A stretch of 59,835 nucleotides of DNA from an uncultured Pelagibacteraceae bacterium (GTDB lineage Bacteria > Pseudomonadota > Alphaproteobacteria > Pelagibacterales > Pelagibacteraceae), in contig CACGNF010000003.1 in NCBI GenBank assembly GCA_902574345.1, forward strand, positions 1 through 59,835. Reading direction: 5' to 3'. A program made the position numbers and the translations under genes. This document shows positions 27,095-35,531 of this stretch, one piece after another (the stretch's first letter is position 1; each line of letters begins with the position of its first letter). Below the pieces are notes generated by a model. The model did no database searches. It was not told where the DNA came from and saw only the letters and a list, made by a program, of their open reading frames with translations.

Positions 27095-27155
27095 GTTTTA
27101 ACATTTTTAACACTCATTTCTTGAATTTTTTTTGAGGTATTAATGATTATTTGTT

Positions 27156-29270
27156 GTGAAAAATTTTTATAAAATTCATTACATTGTATTTTTTTTAGCT
27201 TTATTTTTTTCTAAAGCTATAGCGGAGCCAACCTTTGTGCAAAGTAAATCAATCGATATAGGCTTTTATCTGGGACTTACATTTAATAATGATGGTACAA
27301 AAATGTATACTGTAGAGAGTGATAAATCATCGGATGCAGTTGTCGAATATATATTAACTACTGCATATGACATTTCAACGGCAACAGTAAACAATACTAA
27401 AGTAGTGCATAGATCTGGAGGTGTTAATAAATTTGTACCATCACAAGTAGTGTTCAATAACGATGGAACAAAAATGTTTATTTCTAACCATGCTGGTGAA
27501 AATACAATAGATTATTGGTCACTAAGTACTGCATTTGATATTTCAACTGCTACATTTAATGAAGCATTCGAATTGGATGGTCAAGAACAAAGAGCAAATT
27601 CAGTTGCATTTAATAATGATGGTACCAGAATGATTGTTGCTGGTGCAGGAAATGAAAACCAACATCGTATTCATGAATATTCACTAGCTACACCATTTGA
27701 GTTTAGCTCAGGAGTTACTCATCTTAATACTGAAGACCTAAGTTCTACTCACGATTACATAGATGGAGTTACTTTTAATTACAATGGTACTAAAATGTAC
27801 ACCATTAGAAGCGAACTTGAAGATGACAATCACATTTCTCAATTTAAATTAACTACACCTTATGATGTTTCTACTTTATCCCTTGAAGGTACCTTCGATG
27901 TAAGTTCTCTTGTTGCAGGATCAGATTCAAGAGAAATGGCTTTTAGCAACGATGGAAGTAAAATGTTTATCATTGATGATGCACTTCATCAAGTTCATGA
28001 ATTTAACCTAAGTTGTAATTGGAGCGTAATTGATAGTGCTTGTGATGACCCTGTTGGTAAATATAAAGGCGGTAAAGATCATTTAGCTATAATTGACTCT
28101 CAAACAACAACAGCTAAACAAATTGCCATCCACGCCACCACGCCAGTATTAAATCGTATGTTTTGGTTAAGACGTCATAGAAGTAATGACCAATTAAGTA
28201 ACCAAAATATTAGATTAAATTTTTCTAATTCAATGATGGCTTCATTATCAGAAATGCTCCCAGTATCTAATAAAACTAATGAGGTGTTAGATAAATTGTC
28301 GGATGAATGGTCATTTTGGAGTGAGGGCAGTATTAGTTTTGGAAGAGCAGGAGATACTTCACATTCTTCGTCAAAAAAAATTGATAGTAAAGGTATCTCG
28401 TTTGGAATGGATAAAAAGATAAGTGAAAATAAATTATATGGATACGCATTCCGGTATGGTCGAGATGAAGTTGATGTAGGCTCTTTTGGCACGACTTTAG
28501 ATACTGACTCAGTTAGTTTATCACTTTATGGAACTTTTCCTCATGATGATGAAAGATTTATTGAAGGTGTTTTGGGAGTAAGCAAGTTAAAGACTGATCA
28601 TGTTAGAAAAGGAGGAGGGAATACTAGAACAGGTAATCGAAATGGATCACAAGTATTTGGCTCAATTAATTATTTTACTTCTTATCAAAAAGAAAAATTC
28701 AATATTTCTCCTAATATAAGAATTGATCTCAGCTACACAGAATTATCTGAGTATTCAGAAACGGGAGTAGCTAATCTTGTTTATAATAAACAAGTAGTTG
28801 AAACTGGAATGATATCTTCAGGTTTTAATTTAAGTAATATTATTGACTATAACTCATTAACTTTTGAGCCAAATGCAGGTTTAGAATTTAGTTTAGACTT
28901 TAGCCCCACTTCGGATGCAACATATAGGTATATTTCACAAACAACAGAATATACTAGAGGCATAGGTCAAGATTCTAAAAGTATTAGAGGCAATATTGGA
29001 TTTGATTTAGAAATGGATAATGGTTTATCTCTAATGACGATTTATGAAAGAAGTCAAAGTGAAATTGCTCATAGTGACACTTTATATATAGGGTTTGGCT
29101 ATGTGCCTGATGAAAGTACTGAGTATGCTATGAAATTAGATAATAATGAAGCAACTTTAAATTATAAAAGAAATTTAAGTGGTTTTGATATCAACATAAG
29201 TTCTAACTACAGTTTGATGAGTGAAATTCCTGAATATGGAACAAACCTTGAATTAAGAAATACATTCTGA
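27156..29270 (+). CDS. Autotransporter with beta-propeller-like repeats
   Basis: 704 aa from a GTG start, chosen because the first 23 residues form a signal peptide ending in SKAIA and an in-frame stop lies just upstream. Five repeats of about 55 residues carry F-N-N-D-G-T-K-M-like blocks at about residues 43, 100, 152, 207 and 263, alternating with LTTAYDIST-like blocks, as in propeller blades. From about residue 385 (WSFWSEGSISFG) to the C-terminal Phe the sequence has the alternating pattern of an autotransporter beta-barrel, ending LELRNTF. Expected on the cell surface, type V secretion. Binding partner unknown. Confidence 0.8.
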   Translation: MKNFYKIHYIVFFLALFFSKAIAEPTFVQSKSIDIGFYLGLTFNNDGTKMYTVESDKSSDAVVEYILTTAYDISTATVNNTKVVHRSGGVNKFVPSQVVFNNDGTKMFISNHAGENTIDYWSLSTAFDISTATFNEAFELDGQEQRANSVAFNNDGTRMIVAGAGNENQHRIHEYSLATPFEFSSGVTHLNTEDLSSTHDYIDGVTFNYNGTKMYTIRSELEDDNHISQFKLTTPYDVSTLSLEGTFDVSSLVAGSDSREMAFSNDGSKMFIIDDALHQVHEFNLSCNWSVIDSACDDPVGKYKGGKDHLAIIDSQTTTAKQIAIHATTPVLNRMFWLRRHRSNDQLSNQNIRLNFSNSMMASLSEMLPVSNKTNEVLDKLSDEWSFWSEGSISFGRAGDTSHSSSKKIDSKGISFGMDKKISENKLYGYAFRYGRDEVDVGSFGTTLDTDSVSLSLYGTFPHDDERFIEGVLGVSKLKTDHVRKGGGNTRTGNRNGSQVFGSINYFTSYQKEKFNISPNIRIDLSYTELSEYSETGVANLVYNKQVVETGMISSGFNLSNIIDYNSLTFEPNAGLEFSLDFSPTSDATYRYISQTTEYTRGIGQDSKSIRGNIGFDLEMDNGLSLMTIYERSQSEIAHSDTLYIGFGYVPDESTEYAMKLDNNEATLNYKRNLSGFDINISSNYSLMSEIPEYGTNLELRNTF

Positions 29271-29349
29271 TTAATATAATTAAAAAAATTTACTTATTCA
29301 TCTTGTTCAATTATAAATATTAGCATAAACACTCATGAAATTCATTAAT

Positions 29350-29435
29350 GCCCTCGTGGTGAAATTGGTAGACACAAAGGACTTAAAATCCTTGCCGCTT
29401 GCGGAGTGCCAGTTCGAGTCTGGCCGAGGGCACCA
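29350..29435 (+). tRNA. tRNA-Leu (TAA)
   Basis: 86 bases including an encoded CCA. Acceptor stem GCCCTCG/CGAGGGC, anticodon loop CTTAAAA with anticodon TAA, a long variable arm as expected for leucine, and the T-loop TTCGAGT. The nadK ATG starts five bases after the 3' end. Confidence 0.97.
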
Positions 29436-29439
29436 TTAG

Positions 29440-30210
29440 ATGAATAAAGTTCAAATCATATCTGATAAAAATCAAAGATCTTTAAAAATAAAATCAGTAA
29501 TTCAAAAAAAAATTAATCACAATGAAATTAAAAGACCCAATATAACAATTGTTATTGGTGGTGATGGTTTTATGCTGCAAACACTTAAAAAGAATAGAAA
29601 ATCTAAAAAGTTTTTTTATGGCGTAAATTCTGGGAGTTATGGATTTTTGATGAATAAATTTTCATCAAAAAATATCATAAGCAATTTACATAAAGCAAGA
29701 ATGATTACCATCTCTCCACTAGAGATGGTTGTAAAAAATAATAAAAATCAAACTAAAAAACATATAGCTATAAATGAAGTTTCAATTCTAAGACAAAGTA
29801 GACAAGCAGCTTCTTTATCTATTTATCATGGTTCTAAACAAGTCATAAAAAAACTTGTCTCCGATGGTGTCCTAGTTTCCACACCTGCTGGAAGTACTGC
29901 ATATAATTTATCAGTTCATGGACCTATATTAAGTTTGAATTCAAAAAGATTATCTATATCTCCAATAAGTCCATTTAGACCAAGAAGATGGAGAGGTAAA
30001 ATTGTAAGCGATAAATCTAAAATAAATATTAAGAATCTAAATTCCAAAAAAAGACCAATATCTGCTGTTGCTGATAATAGTGAAGTGAGGAATGCAAAAA
30101 ATATTATAGTAAAAACTAATCAAAAAATTAAATTTAATCTTCTTTACGATAGAAACAGAAGTTTACAAAAGAAAATCAAAATAGAGCAGTTAAGAAGAGA
30201 AACTTCTTGA
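29440..30210 (+). CDS. nadK: NAD kinase
   Basis: Phosphorylates NAD+ to NADP+. The 256 aa protein has the catalytic GGDG motif in IVIGGDGFMLQTL (about residues 37-49), GVNSGSYGFLMN, NEVSILRQS and the glycine-rich SDGVLVSTPAGSTAYNLS near residue 145, all hallmarks of the family. It starts five bases after tRNA-Leu and its stop codon abuts the 3' end of the opposing tRNA-Thr gene, so it is flanked on both sides by tRNA genes. Confidence 0.96.
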   Translation: MNKVQIISDKNQRSLKIKSVIQKKINHNEIKRPNITIVIGGDGFMLQTLKKNRKSKKFFYGVNSGSYGFLMNKFSSKNIISNLHKARMITISPLEMVVKNNKNQTKKHIAINEVSILRQSRQAASLSIYHGSKQVIKKLVSDGVLVSTPAGSTAYNLSVHGPILSLNSKRLSISPISPFRPRRWRGKIVSDKSKINIKNLNSKKRPISAVADNSEVRNAKNIIVKTNQKIKFNLLYDRNRSLQKKIKIEQLRRETS

Positions 30211-30286
30211 TGGTGCCCCCGCACGGATTCGAACCGCGGACCTATTGATTACAAATCAATTGCTCTACCAGCTGAGCTACAAGGGC
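30211..30286 (-). tRNA. tRNA-Thr (TGT)
   Basis: 76 bases including an encoded CCA on the minus strand. Acceptor stem GCCCTTG/CGGGGGC (two G-T pairs), anticodon loop TTTGTAA with anticodon TGT, T-loop TTCGAAT. Its 3' end abuts the nadK stop codon with no gap. Confidence 0.97.
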
Positions 30287-30319
30287 ATGCGCAATAACTA
30301 TTAATTATTTATTAATTAA

Positions 30320-31063
30320 TCAACTCTTTTTTTTCAGGTAACTTAAATGATGAAATACAATTGCAGCACTATTTGATATATTAAGACTCTCAATTTTTTC
30401 ATTTATCTCAATCTTAACTAAAAAATCTGCATATTTTGATGTGTGTTTATGCATCCCAGATCCTTCAGATCCAAATAATAATATATTATTTCCTTTCCAT
30501 TCAATATCGGTAAAGTCTTCTTTTCCACTACCATCAAAGCCATATACCCAAAAATTTTTTTCTTTAAGATTTTTTAGTGTTGAATTGATATTAGAAACTT
30601 CAAAAATATTAATATACTCAATTGCACCACTTGCTGCTTTATACATAAGTTTACTTTCACTAGGGAAGTTTCTTTCTTTAATAATGATTCCGTCAATATT
30701 AAAAGAGGCAGCACTTCTTATCAAAGAACCTATATTTCTTGGATCAGTTACACCATCAAGACAAATTAATGTAACATTATTCTTTTCTTTTATGTATTCT
30801 TTAAGGATTGGTTTTTGAATATGCTCAACTTCTGCAACATAACCTTGATGTTGTAAATTTTCTCTAGTGCTATACTTATCAAGCTCTTTTTTTGTTTTAA
30901 AATATACTTTGACGTCATTTAACAAGTTTTTATTAGGACTTTTTTTATGAATATTTTTCTTACTTTCCTCAGTTAAGAATATCCGCAAAACCTTTCTTTT
31001 TGGATTTCTAAGTGCCTCAATTACTGCATGTTGACCAATGATAAAAAAAGAAGATTTATTCAT
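30320..31063 (-). CDS. rlmB: TrmH-family 2'-O-ribose RNA methyltransferase, RlmB type
   Basis: SPOUT methyltransferase; RlmB methylates a guanosine of 23S rRNA. The 247 aa protein has an N-terminal L30e-like substrate-binding part (IIGQHAVIEALRNPKRKV, residues 8-25), then motif 1 LDGVTDPRNIGSLIRSAASF (about residues 107-126), motif 2 LFGSEGSGM and motif 3 SLNISNSAAIVFHHL. The N-terminal domain and motif spacing favour RlmB over TrmH, but the target is inferred. It is downstream of and on the same strand as nothing else; tRNA-Thr lies 33 bases past its stop codon. Confidence 0.88.
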   Translation of the reverse strand: MNKSSFFIIGQHAVIEALRNPKRKVLRIFLTEESKKNIHKKSPNKNLLNDVKVYFKTKKELDKYSTRENLQHQGYVAEVEHIQKPILKEYIKEKNNVTLICLDGVTDPRNIGSLIRSAASFNIDGIIIKERNFPSESKLMYKAASGAIEYINIFEVSNINSTLKNLKEKNFWVYGFDGSGKEDFTDIEWKGNNILLFGSEGSGMHKHTSKYADFLVKIEINEKIESLNISNSAAIVFHHLSYLKKKS

Positions 31064-31117
31064 AAAATTATCATTGTTTTACACGTTTTTTTAAATATTT
31101 TCCCATTAAATCACGTG

Positions 31118-31145
31118 TTGCATTTGAACAAATAAAATATATAAA
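31118..31145 (+). promoter_or_regulatory. Predicted promoter of the tRNA-Tyr/tRNA-Gly/tuf operon
   Basis: -35 TTGCAT (31118-31123), 16-base spacer, -10 TATAAA (31140-31145). This is the only good hexamer pair in the 129 bases between the methyltransferase gene and tRNA-Tyr, and it would start transcription about 40 bases before the tRNA. Confidence 0.5.
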
Positions 31146-31173
31146 ACGCTTGTTGTTTGAAGCTTTATTGAAC

Positions 31174-31189
31174 AGGGGACACTTCCCCT
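31174..31189 (+). other. Short hairpin in the leader just before tRNA-Tyr
   Basis: Six-base stem AGGGGA/TCCCCT with a 4-base loop, ending three bases before the mature 5' end of tRNA-Tyr at 31193. GC-rich for this window. It may set the RNase P cleavage or keep the leader from pairing with the tRNA acceptor strand. Confidence 0.5.
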
Positions 31190-31192
31190 AAG

Positions 31193-31279
31193 GGAGGGGT
31201 TCCAGAGCGGTCAAATGGGGCGGGCTGTAAACCCGTTGACTTCGGTCTTCGAAAGTTCGAATCTTTCCCCCTCCACCAT
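31193..31279 (+). tRNA. tRNA-Tyr (GTA)
   Basis: 87 bases including CCA. Acceptor stem GGAGGGG/CCCCTCC, anticodon loop CTGTAAA with anticodon GTA, a long variable arm (TGACTTCGGTC region) and T-loop TTCGAAT. First gene of the Tyr-Gly-tuf-Trp-secE-nusG order common in proteobacteria. Confidence 0.97.
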
Positions 31280-31322
31280 TCAATAATCTTTAGCAATACT
31301 GGAGTGTTACTCTTGGGGTTGT

Positions 31323-31396
31323 GCGGGTGTAGTTCAATGGTAGAACGCTAGCCTTCCAAGCTGGATGTAAGGGTTCGATTCCCTTTACCCGCTCCA
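31323..31396 (+). tRNA. tRNA-Gly (TCC)
   Basis: 74 bases including CCA. Acceptor stem GCGGGTG/TACCCGC region, anticodon loop CTTCCAA with anticodon TCC, T-loop TTCGATT. It lies 43 bases after tRNA-Tyr and 45 before tuf. Confidence 0.97.
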
Positions 31397-31441
31397 AGAA
31401 AAAAATAGTTTATAAAAAAATAAAAGTGAGGAATATTAATA

Positions 31442-32632
31442 ATGTCAAAAGAAAAATTTGTAAGAAATAAGCCGCATTGTAACATTGGAACAATCGGTCA
31501 TGTCGATCATGGTAAAACAACTTTAACTGCAGCAATCACTAAAGTTTTATCTGAAACTGGTGGAGCACAAGCTGTTGCTTATGATCAAATTGATAAAGCT
31601 CCAGAAGAGAAAGAAAGAGGTATTACAATTTCAACAGCACACGTTGAATATGAAACTGAAAAGAGACACTACGCGCACGTTGATTGTCCAGGTCACGCTG
31701 ACTACGTAAAGAATATGATAACAGGTGCAGCACAAATGGATGGTGCAATTTTGGTTGTTAACGCAGCTGATGGTCCTATGCCTCAAACAAGAGAGCATAT
31801 TCTTTTAGCAAGACAAGTTGGAGTTCCTGCTATTTGTGTTTATTTAAATAAAGTAGATCAAGTTGATGATAAAGAAATGATTGATCTAGTTGAGGAAGAA
31901 ATTAAAGAATTACTAACTTCTTATAAATTTCCTGGTGACAAAACTCCAATTGCGAAAGGTTCAGCACTTGCAGCCGTTGAAGGAAGAGATGATGAAATTG
32001 GAAAAAATTCAATTTTAGAATTAATGAAGAATGTTGATGAATTTATTCCACAGCCAGACAGACCAAAAGATAAAGATTTTTTGATGCCTGTTGAAGATGT
32101 TTTTTCTATTTCAGGAAGAGGTACAGTTGCAACTGGAAGAGTTGAGTCAGGTGTGCTCAAAACTGGTGATGAGCTTGAAATAGTTGGTATTAGAGAAACC
32201 AAAAAATCAGTTTGCACTGGTGTTGAAATGTTTAGAAAACTTTTAGATTCTGGTGAGGCAGGAGATAACGTTGGAGTACTTTTAAGAGGCGTTGAAAGAA
32301 CCGATATTGAACGAGGGCAAGTTCTTTGTAAGCCAGGTTCTGTTACACCACATACTAAATTTGAAGCTCAAGCATATGTACTTAAAAAAGAAGAAGGTGG
32401 AAGACATACACCTTTTTTCACAAAGTATAGACCACAATTTTATTTTAGAACCACAGATGTAACTGGAGAAGTAGAGTTACCAGCTGGAACTGAAATGGTT
32501 ATGCCTGGTGATGATGCTAAATTTACAGTTAAACTAATTACACCAATTGCGATGTCAGAGAAATTAAACTTTGCTATTCGTGAAGGTGGTAGAACTGTAG
32601 GAGCTGGGGTAGTAACTAAAATTATAGAGTAA
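31442..32632 (+). CDS. tuf: Elongation factor Tu
   Basis: GTPase that brings aminoacyl-tRNA to the ribosome. The 396 aa protein has G1 GHVDHGKTT (residues 18-26), the switch-I GITI region, G3 DCPGHADY, G4 NKVD and G5 SALA, followed by domains 2 and 3 of normal length. AGTGAGGAAT around 31427-31436 offers a good Shine-Dalgarno sequence. This is the only tuf copy in the window; the place after fusA is empty. Confidence 0.99.
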   Translation: MSKEKFVRNKPHCNIGTIGHVDHGKTTLTAAITKVLSETGGAQAVAYDQIDKAPEEKERGITISTAHVEYETEKRHYAHVDCPGHADYVKNMITGAAQMDGAILVVNAADGPMPQTREHILLARQVGVPAICVYLNKVDQVDDKEMIDLVEEEIKELLTSYKFPGDKTPIAKGSALAAVEGRDDEIGKNSILELMKNVDEFIPQPDRPKDKDFLMPVEDVFSISGRGTVATGRVESGVLKTGDELEIVGIRETKKSVCTGVEMFRKLLDSGEAGDNVGVLLRGVERTDIERGQVLCKPGSVTPHTKFEAQAYVLKKEEGGRHTPFFTKYRPQFYFRTTDVTGEVELPAGTEMVMPGDDAKFTVKLITPIAMSEKLNFAIREGGRTVGAGVVTKIIE

Positions 32633-32641
32633 ACTCTATAT

Positions 32642-32717
32642 AGGAGTGTAGCTCAATTGGTAGAGCGCCGGTCTCCAAAACCGGAGGCTGAGGGTTCGAG
32701 TCCCTCCGCTCCTGCCA
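32642..32717 (+). tRNA. tRNA-Trp (CCA)
   Basis: 76 bases including CCA. Acceptor stem AGGAGTG/CGCTCCT with one G-T pair, anticodon loop CTCCAAA with anticodon CCA, T-loop TTCGAGT. It is nine bases after tuf and 17 before secE, so it must be cut out of a common transcript. Confidence 0.97.
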
Positions 32718-32734
32718 ATATAAATTAAATAATT

Positions 32735-32926
32735 ATGAAGAACCCGATAAAATTTATACAGGAAGTAAAACAAGAAGCATTCAAAGTCTCTTGGCCAACA
32801 GGAAAAGAAACACTTCAGGGTGCATTAATGGTTTTTGCAATGGCAGTAGTTATGTCTTTATTTTTTCTATTGTTAGATCAGGTTTTAAAATTTTTCTTAG
32901 AGTTATTACTTAAAGTGAGTATTTAA
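32735..32926 (+). CDS. secE: Protein translocase subunit SecE
   Basis: 63 aa single-span SecE of the SecYEG channel. The cytoplasmic amphipathic part KFIQEVKQEAFKVSWPTGKE carries the conserved VSWP motif (about residues 18-21), and the membrane helix is about residues 32-58. It lacks the two extra N-terminal helices of E. coli SecE, as in most alphaproteobacteria. The TAA shares its last A with the nusG ATG. Confidence 0.95.
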   Translation: MKNPIKFIQEVKQEAFKVSWPTGKETLQGALMVFAMAVVMSLFFLLLDQVLKFFLELLLKVSI

Positions 32927-33456
32927 TGAAAAATTGGTACATTGTTCAATCTCACTCAAGTTTTGAAAATAAAGTCGCAGGACTTATCAAAGAGGAAGCA
33001 GATAAGGCTAAAATCTCTGAAAAATTTGAGGAAATTATTGTTCCAACTCACGATGTAACTGAAGTTAAAAGAGGTAAACGAATTCAAAGAAAGAAAAAGT
33101 ATTTTCCGGGCTATGTTTTAATTAAGAGTGAGATGGATAATGATATTTACCACATGATAAAAAACATAAAACGTGTTAGTGGTTTTTTAGGTACTAAAGG
33201 AATGCCAGTGCCTGTATCTGATAAAGAAATTGATAAAATTTTAGGTCAAATAAAAGATGGGGTTGCTCAGCCAAAATCAGCCATAGAATATGCGGTAGGT
33301 GAAAAAGTTCAGGTTATAGATGGTCCTTTTGCTTCATTTAGTGGAATGGTTGAAGAAATTGATGAAGAAAAGTCTAGACTTAAGGTGTCAGTTTCTATAT
33401 TTGGAAGGCCAACACCAGTTGATTTAGAATATAATCAAGTGGAGAAAGTAAGTTAA
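32926..33456 (+). CDS. nusG: Transcription antitermination factor NusG
   Basis: Binds RNA polymerase and suppresses pausing; links transcription to Rho or ribosomes. The 176 aa protein begins MKNWYIVQSHSSFENKVAG (NGN domain), has RKKKYFPGYVLI, and the C-terminal KOW domain VGEKVQVIDGPFASFSGMVE near residues 125-144. It overlaps secE by one base and rplK follows after three bases, the usual order. Confidence 0.98.
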   Translation: MKNWYIVQSHSSFENKVAGLIKEEADKAKISEKFEEIIVPTHDVTEVKRGKRIQRKKKYFPGYVLIKSEMDNDIYHMIKNIKRVSGFLGTKGMPVPVSDKEIDKILGQIKDGVAQPKSAIEYAVGEKVQVIDGPFASFSGMVEEIDEEKSRLKVSVSIFGRPTPVDLEYNQVEKVS

Positions 33457-33459
33457 TTT

Positions 33460-33891
33460 ATGGCAGCTAAAAAAGAAATTAGTGGTTTTATAAAATTACA
33501 AATTAAAGGTGGGCAAGCTAATCCCGCTCCACCAGTTGGACCTGCATTAGGACAGCGTGGTGTAAACATTATGGAATTTTGTAAAGCGTTTAACGATAAA
33601 ACTAAAAAGTTAGCTGGCAAACCTGTACCAGTTGAGATTACTGTTTACAAAGATAAAAAATTCGATTTTAAAATCAAATCACCACCTGCATCTTTCTTTA
33701 TAAGAGAAGCTGCAAAATTAAAGAGTGGTTCCCAAGAACCTGGCCGAAATATTGTTGCATCAATTACAAAAAAACAAGCTGAAGAAATTGCTAAACAAAA
33801 AATGGAGGATTTGAATGCTCTTGATTTAGATCAAGCGGTCAAAATTATTGCTGGTTCTGCAAGATCAATGGGTATCGAGGTAAAAGATTAA
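33460..33891 (+). CDS. rplK: 50S ribosomal protein L11
   Basis: GTPase-centre protein of the large subunit, 143 aa. The N-terminal domain has [20 protein letters not shown] and [17 protein letters not shown]; the rRNA-binding C-terminal domain ends in [12 protein letters not shown]. It lies between nusG (3 bases) and rplA (2 bases). Confidence 0.99.
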   Translation: MAAKKEISGFIKLQIKGGQANPAPPVGPALGQRGVNIMEFCKAFNDKTKKLAGKPVPVEITVYKDKKFDFKIKSPPASFFIREAAKLKSGSQEPGRNIVASITKKQAEEIAKQKMEDLNALDLDQAVKIIAGSARSMGIEVKD

Positions 33892-33893
33892 TT

Positions 33894-34583
33894 ATGTCTT
33901 CAAAAAGATTTAAAAAACTTCCTGAAAAAACTTCAGAACTTCCTTCTGAAGTAATTGAAAAATTACTTCCTGTAGTTAAAAAAAATTGCACAACAAAATT
34001 CGATGAGTCAGTTGATTTAAGTTTTCAGATTAACAATAAACAGAAAAAAAGTGAGATTAACATTAGGACTGTTGTTAATCTTCCTGGTGGAACTGGTAAA
34101 AAAATAAAAGTTGCTGTTGTATGTGAAGATACAAAGTCTGATGAAGCAAAAAACGCTGGTGCAGACATTGTAGGTGGTGATGAATTTATTGAAAAAATTA
34201 AAAATGGTGAAATGAATTTTGAAAAATTAATTTGTACTCCATCCATGATGATTAAATTATCAAAATTAGGAAAAGTATTAGGACCAAAAGGTTTAATGCC
34301 AAATCCAAAATTAGGAACTGTGACTGAAAATTTAAAAACAGCAATTTCAGATGCAAAATCTGGCCAAGCAGAAATTAGAAATGATAAAGATGGAAATATT
34401 GGTGTAAGTATTGGAAAAAAATCTTTTAGTGATGATAAGTTAATTAAAAATTTTAATGCTGTTATAGATACACTTGAGAAAGAAAAATCAAATAATACAA
34501 TCAAAGGAGATTTAATAAAATCTGTTTTTTTAACATCAACAATGGGTGTTTCGTATAAATTAAAATTAGGAAAAAATATTTAA
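33894..34583 (+). CDS. rplA: 50S ribosomal protein L1
   Basis: L1-stalk protein of 229 aa; in E. coli it also represses its own mRNA. Landmarks are VNLPGGTGKKIKVAVVCE near residue 63, MKLSKLGKVLGPKGLMPNPK-like core (MIKLSKLGKVLGPKGLMPNP, about residues 118-137) and STMGVSYKL at the end. The N-terminus is divergent and Ser/Lys-rich. rplJ follows three bases later, leaving no room for an L10 leader RNA. Confidence 0.98.
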   Translation: MSSKRFKKLPEKTSELPSEVIEKLLPVVKKNCTTKFDESVDLSFQINNKQKKSEINIRTVVNLPGGTGKKIKVAVVCEDTKSDEAKNAGADIVGGDEFIEKIKNGEMNFEKLICTPSMMIKLSKLGKVLGPKGLMPNPKLGTVTENLKTAISDAKSGQAEIRNDKDGNIGVSIGKKSFSDDKLIKNFNAVIDTLEKEKSNNTIKGDLIKSVFLTSTMGVSYKLKLGKNI

Positions 34584-34586
34584 GTT

Positions 34587-35108
34587 ATGATGAATAAAGA
34601 TCAAAAGAAAAATTATATTGCTGAAATGACAACGCAGTTTGAGAATAGTAAAGCGGTAATGGTTACTCATTACCAAGGTTTAACAATGACTCAATTAGAT
34701 GAATTAAGATCAAAAATGAGAGAACATGGAATAATTTTTAAGATCACAAAAAACAGAATTACAAAATTGGCTCTTGAAAAAACTAAATGTAAAGATTTAT
34801 CAAATTTATTTACCGGTCCAACAGCAGTCGCATTTGGAGAAGATGCAATTATGTCAGCTCGAATTTTATCTAAGTTTGCAAAAGATAATGAGAATCTAAA
34901 ATTGATCGGTGGAATGATGGAAAACGAAATTCTTGACCAAGCTGGAGTAATGAACGTGGCGAATTTGCCTACCTTAGACGAGGCAAGGGCTAATATTGTG
35001 GGTATTTTGAATGCATCTGCATCAAAATTAGTAAGTATTTTGCTTGCACGATCAGAAAAAATGAGTAGTTTACCCCCAGAAAATTCTGAAACACAACCTA
35101 AAGAGTAA
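34587..35108 (+). CDS. rplJ: 50S ribosomal protein L10
   Basis: Base of the L7/L12 stalk, 173 aa. Seen are VMVTHYQGLTMTQLDELRSKMR (as a landmark near residues 25-46), ITKNRITKLAL, LFTGPTAVAFGED, and the C-terminal helix LVSILLARSEK that binds L12 dimers. Start may be the first or second Met of MMNKDQ. No long leader precedes it, so the L10-leader autoregulation known from other bacteria is not visible. Confidence 0.97.
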   Translation: MMNKDQKKNYIAEMTTQFENSKAVMVTHYQGLTMTQLDELRSKMREHGIIFKITKNRITKLALEKTKCKDLSNLFTGPTAVAFGEDAIMSARILSKFAKDNENLKLIGGMMENEILDQAGVMNVANLPTLDEARANIVGILNASASKLVSILLARSEKMSSLPPENSETQPKE

Positions 35109-35111
35109 ATT

Positions 35112-35474
35112 ATGCCAGATCTAAATAAAATTATAGAAGACTTATCAAGTTTGACTGTTGCAGAGGCAGCAGATCTTTCAAAACAATTAGAGGAAAAATG
35201 GGGTGTTACGCCAATGGCGGCGGCAGCTCCAGCAGCAGCAGCAGGAGCAGCAGCAGAAGATAAAGATGACTTTTCAATCATGCTTGTTTCTGCAGGAGAT
35301 AAAAAGATAAACGTAATTAAAGAAGTAAGAGCAGCAACTTCTCTTGGTCTTAAAGAAGCAAAAGACTTGGTAGAGGGGGCACCTAAAGAGGTAAAAGCTG
35401 GTGTGCCTAAAAAAGAAGCAGAAGAAATTAAAGCTAAGTTAGAAGCTGCAGGGGCTAAAGTAGAACTTAAATAA
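35112..35474 (+). CDS. rplL: 50S ribosomal protein L7/L12
   Basis: Multicopy stalk protein of 120 aa that recruits translation GTPases. The N-terminal dimerisation part is followed by an Ala-rich hinge ([16 protein letters not shown], about residues 36-51) and the C-terminal domain with [20 protein letters not shown] and the end GAKVELK. The hinge is written with repeated GCA/GCG codons, a GC-rich island in AT-rich DNA. A hairpin follows before rpoB. Confidence 0.98.
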   Translation: MPDLNKIIEDLSSLTVAEAADLSKQLEEKWGVTPMAAAAPAAAAGAAAEDKDDFSIMLVSAGDKKINVIKEVRAATSLGLKEAKDLVEGAPKEVKAGVPKKEAEEIKAKLEAAGAKVELK

Positions 35475-35494
35475 ATTAATAGGAAATTTTTAAG

Positions 35495-35520
35495 TACTGA
35501 TTAATTAAATCTAATCAGTA
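35495..35520 (+). promoter_or_regulatory. Hairpin between rplL and rpoB
   Basis: Perfect nine-base stem TACTGATTA/TAATCAGTA with an eight-base loop (ATTAAATC), in the 57 bases between rplL and rpoB. No T run follows, so it is not a standard terminator. The same place in E. coli holds an attenuator and an RNase III site that lower rpoBC expression relative to the ribosomal genes. Confidence 0.6.
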
Positions 35521-35531
35521 TTAAGACATAG

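Noticed and set aside
27024..27155. Regulatory RNA in the gap before the autotransporter
   Set aside because: Apart from the promoter at 27066-27094 I see no strong pairing; the sequence is plain AT-rich leader.
31280..31322. Possible extra small RNA between tRNA-Tyr and tRNA-Gly
   Set aside because: Only 43 bases with no stable stem; it looks like an ordinary spacer.
34025..34504. 159-codon minus-strand frame inside rplA
   Set aside because: Fully antisense to rplA, with no signal or domain.
34691..35281. Long open frame (196 codons) on the minus strand across rplJ and rplL
   Set aside because: It lies wholly antisense to two certain ribosomal genes, and its Ala-rich start is just the reverse reading of the L7/L12 hinge codons.
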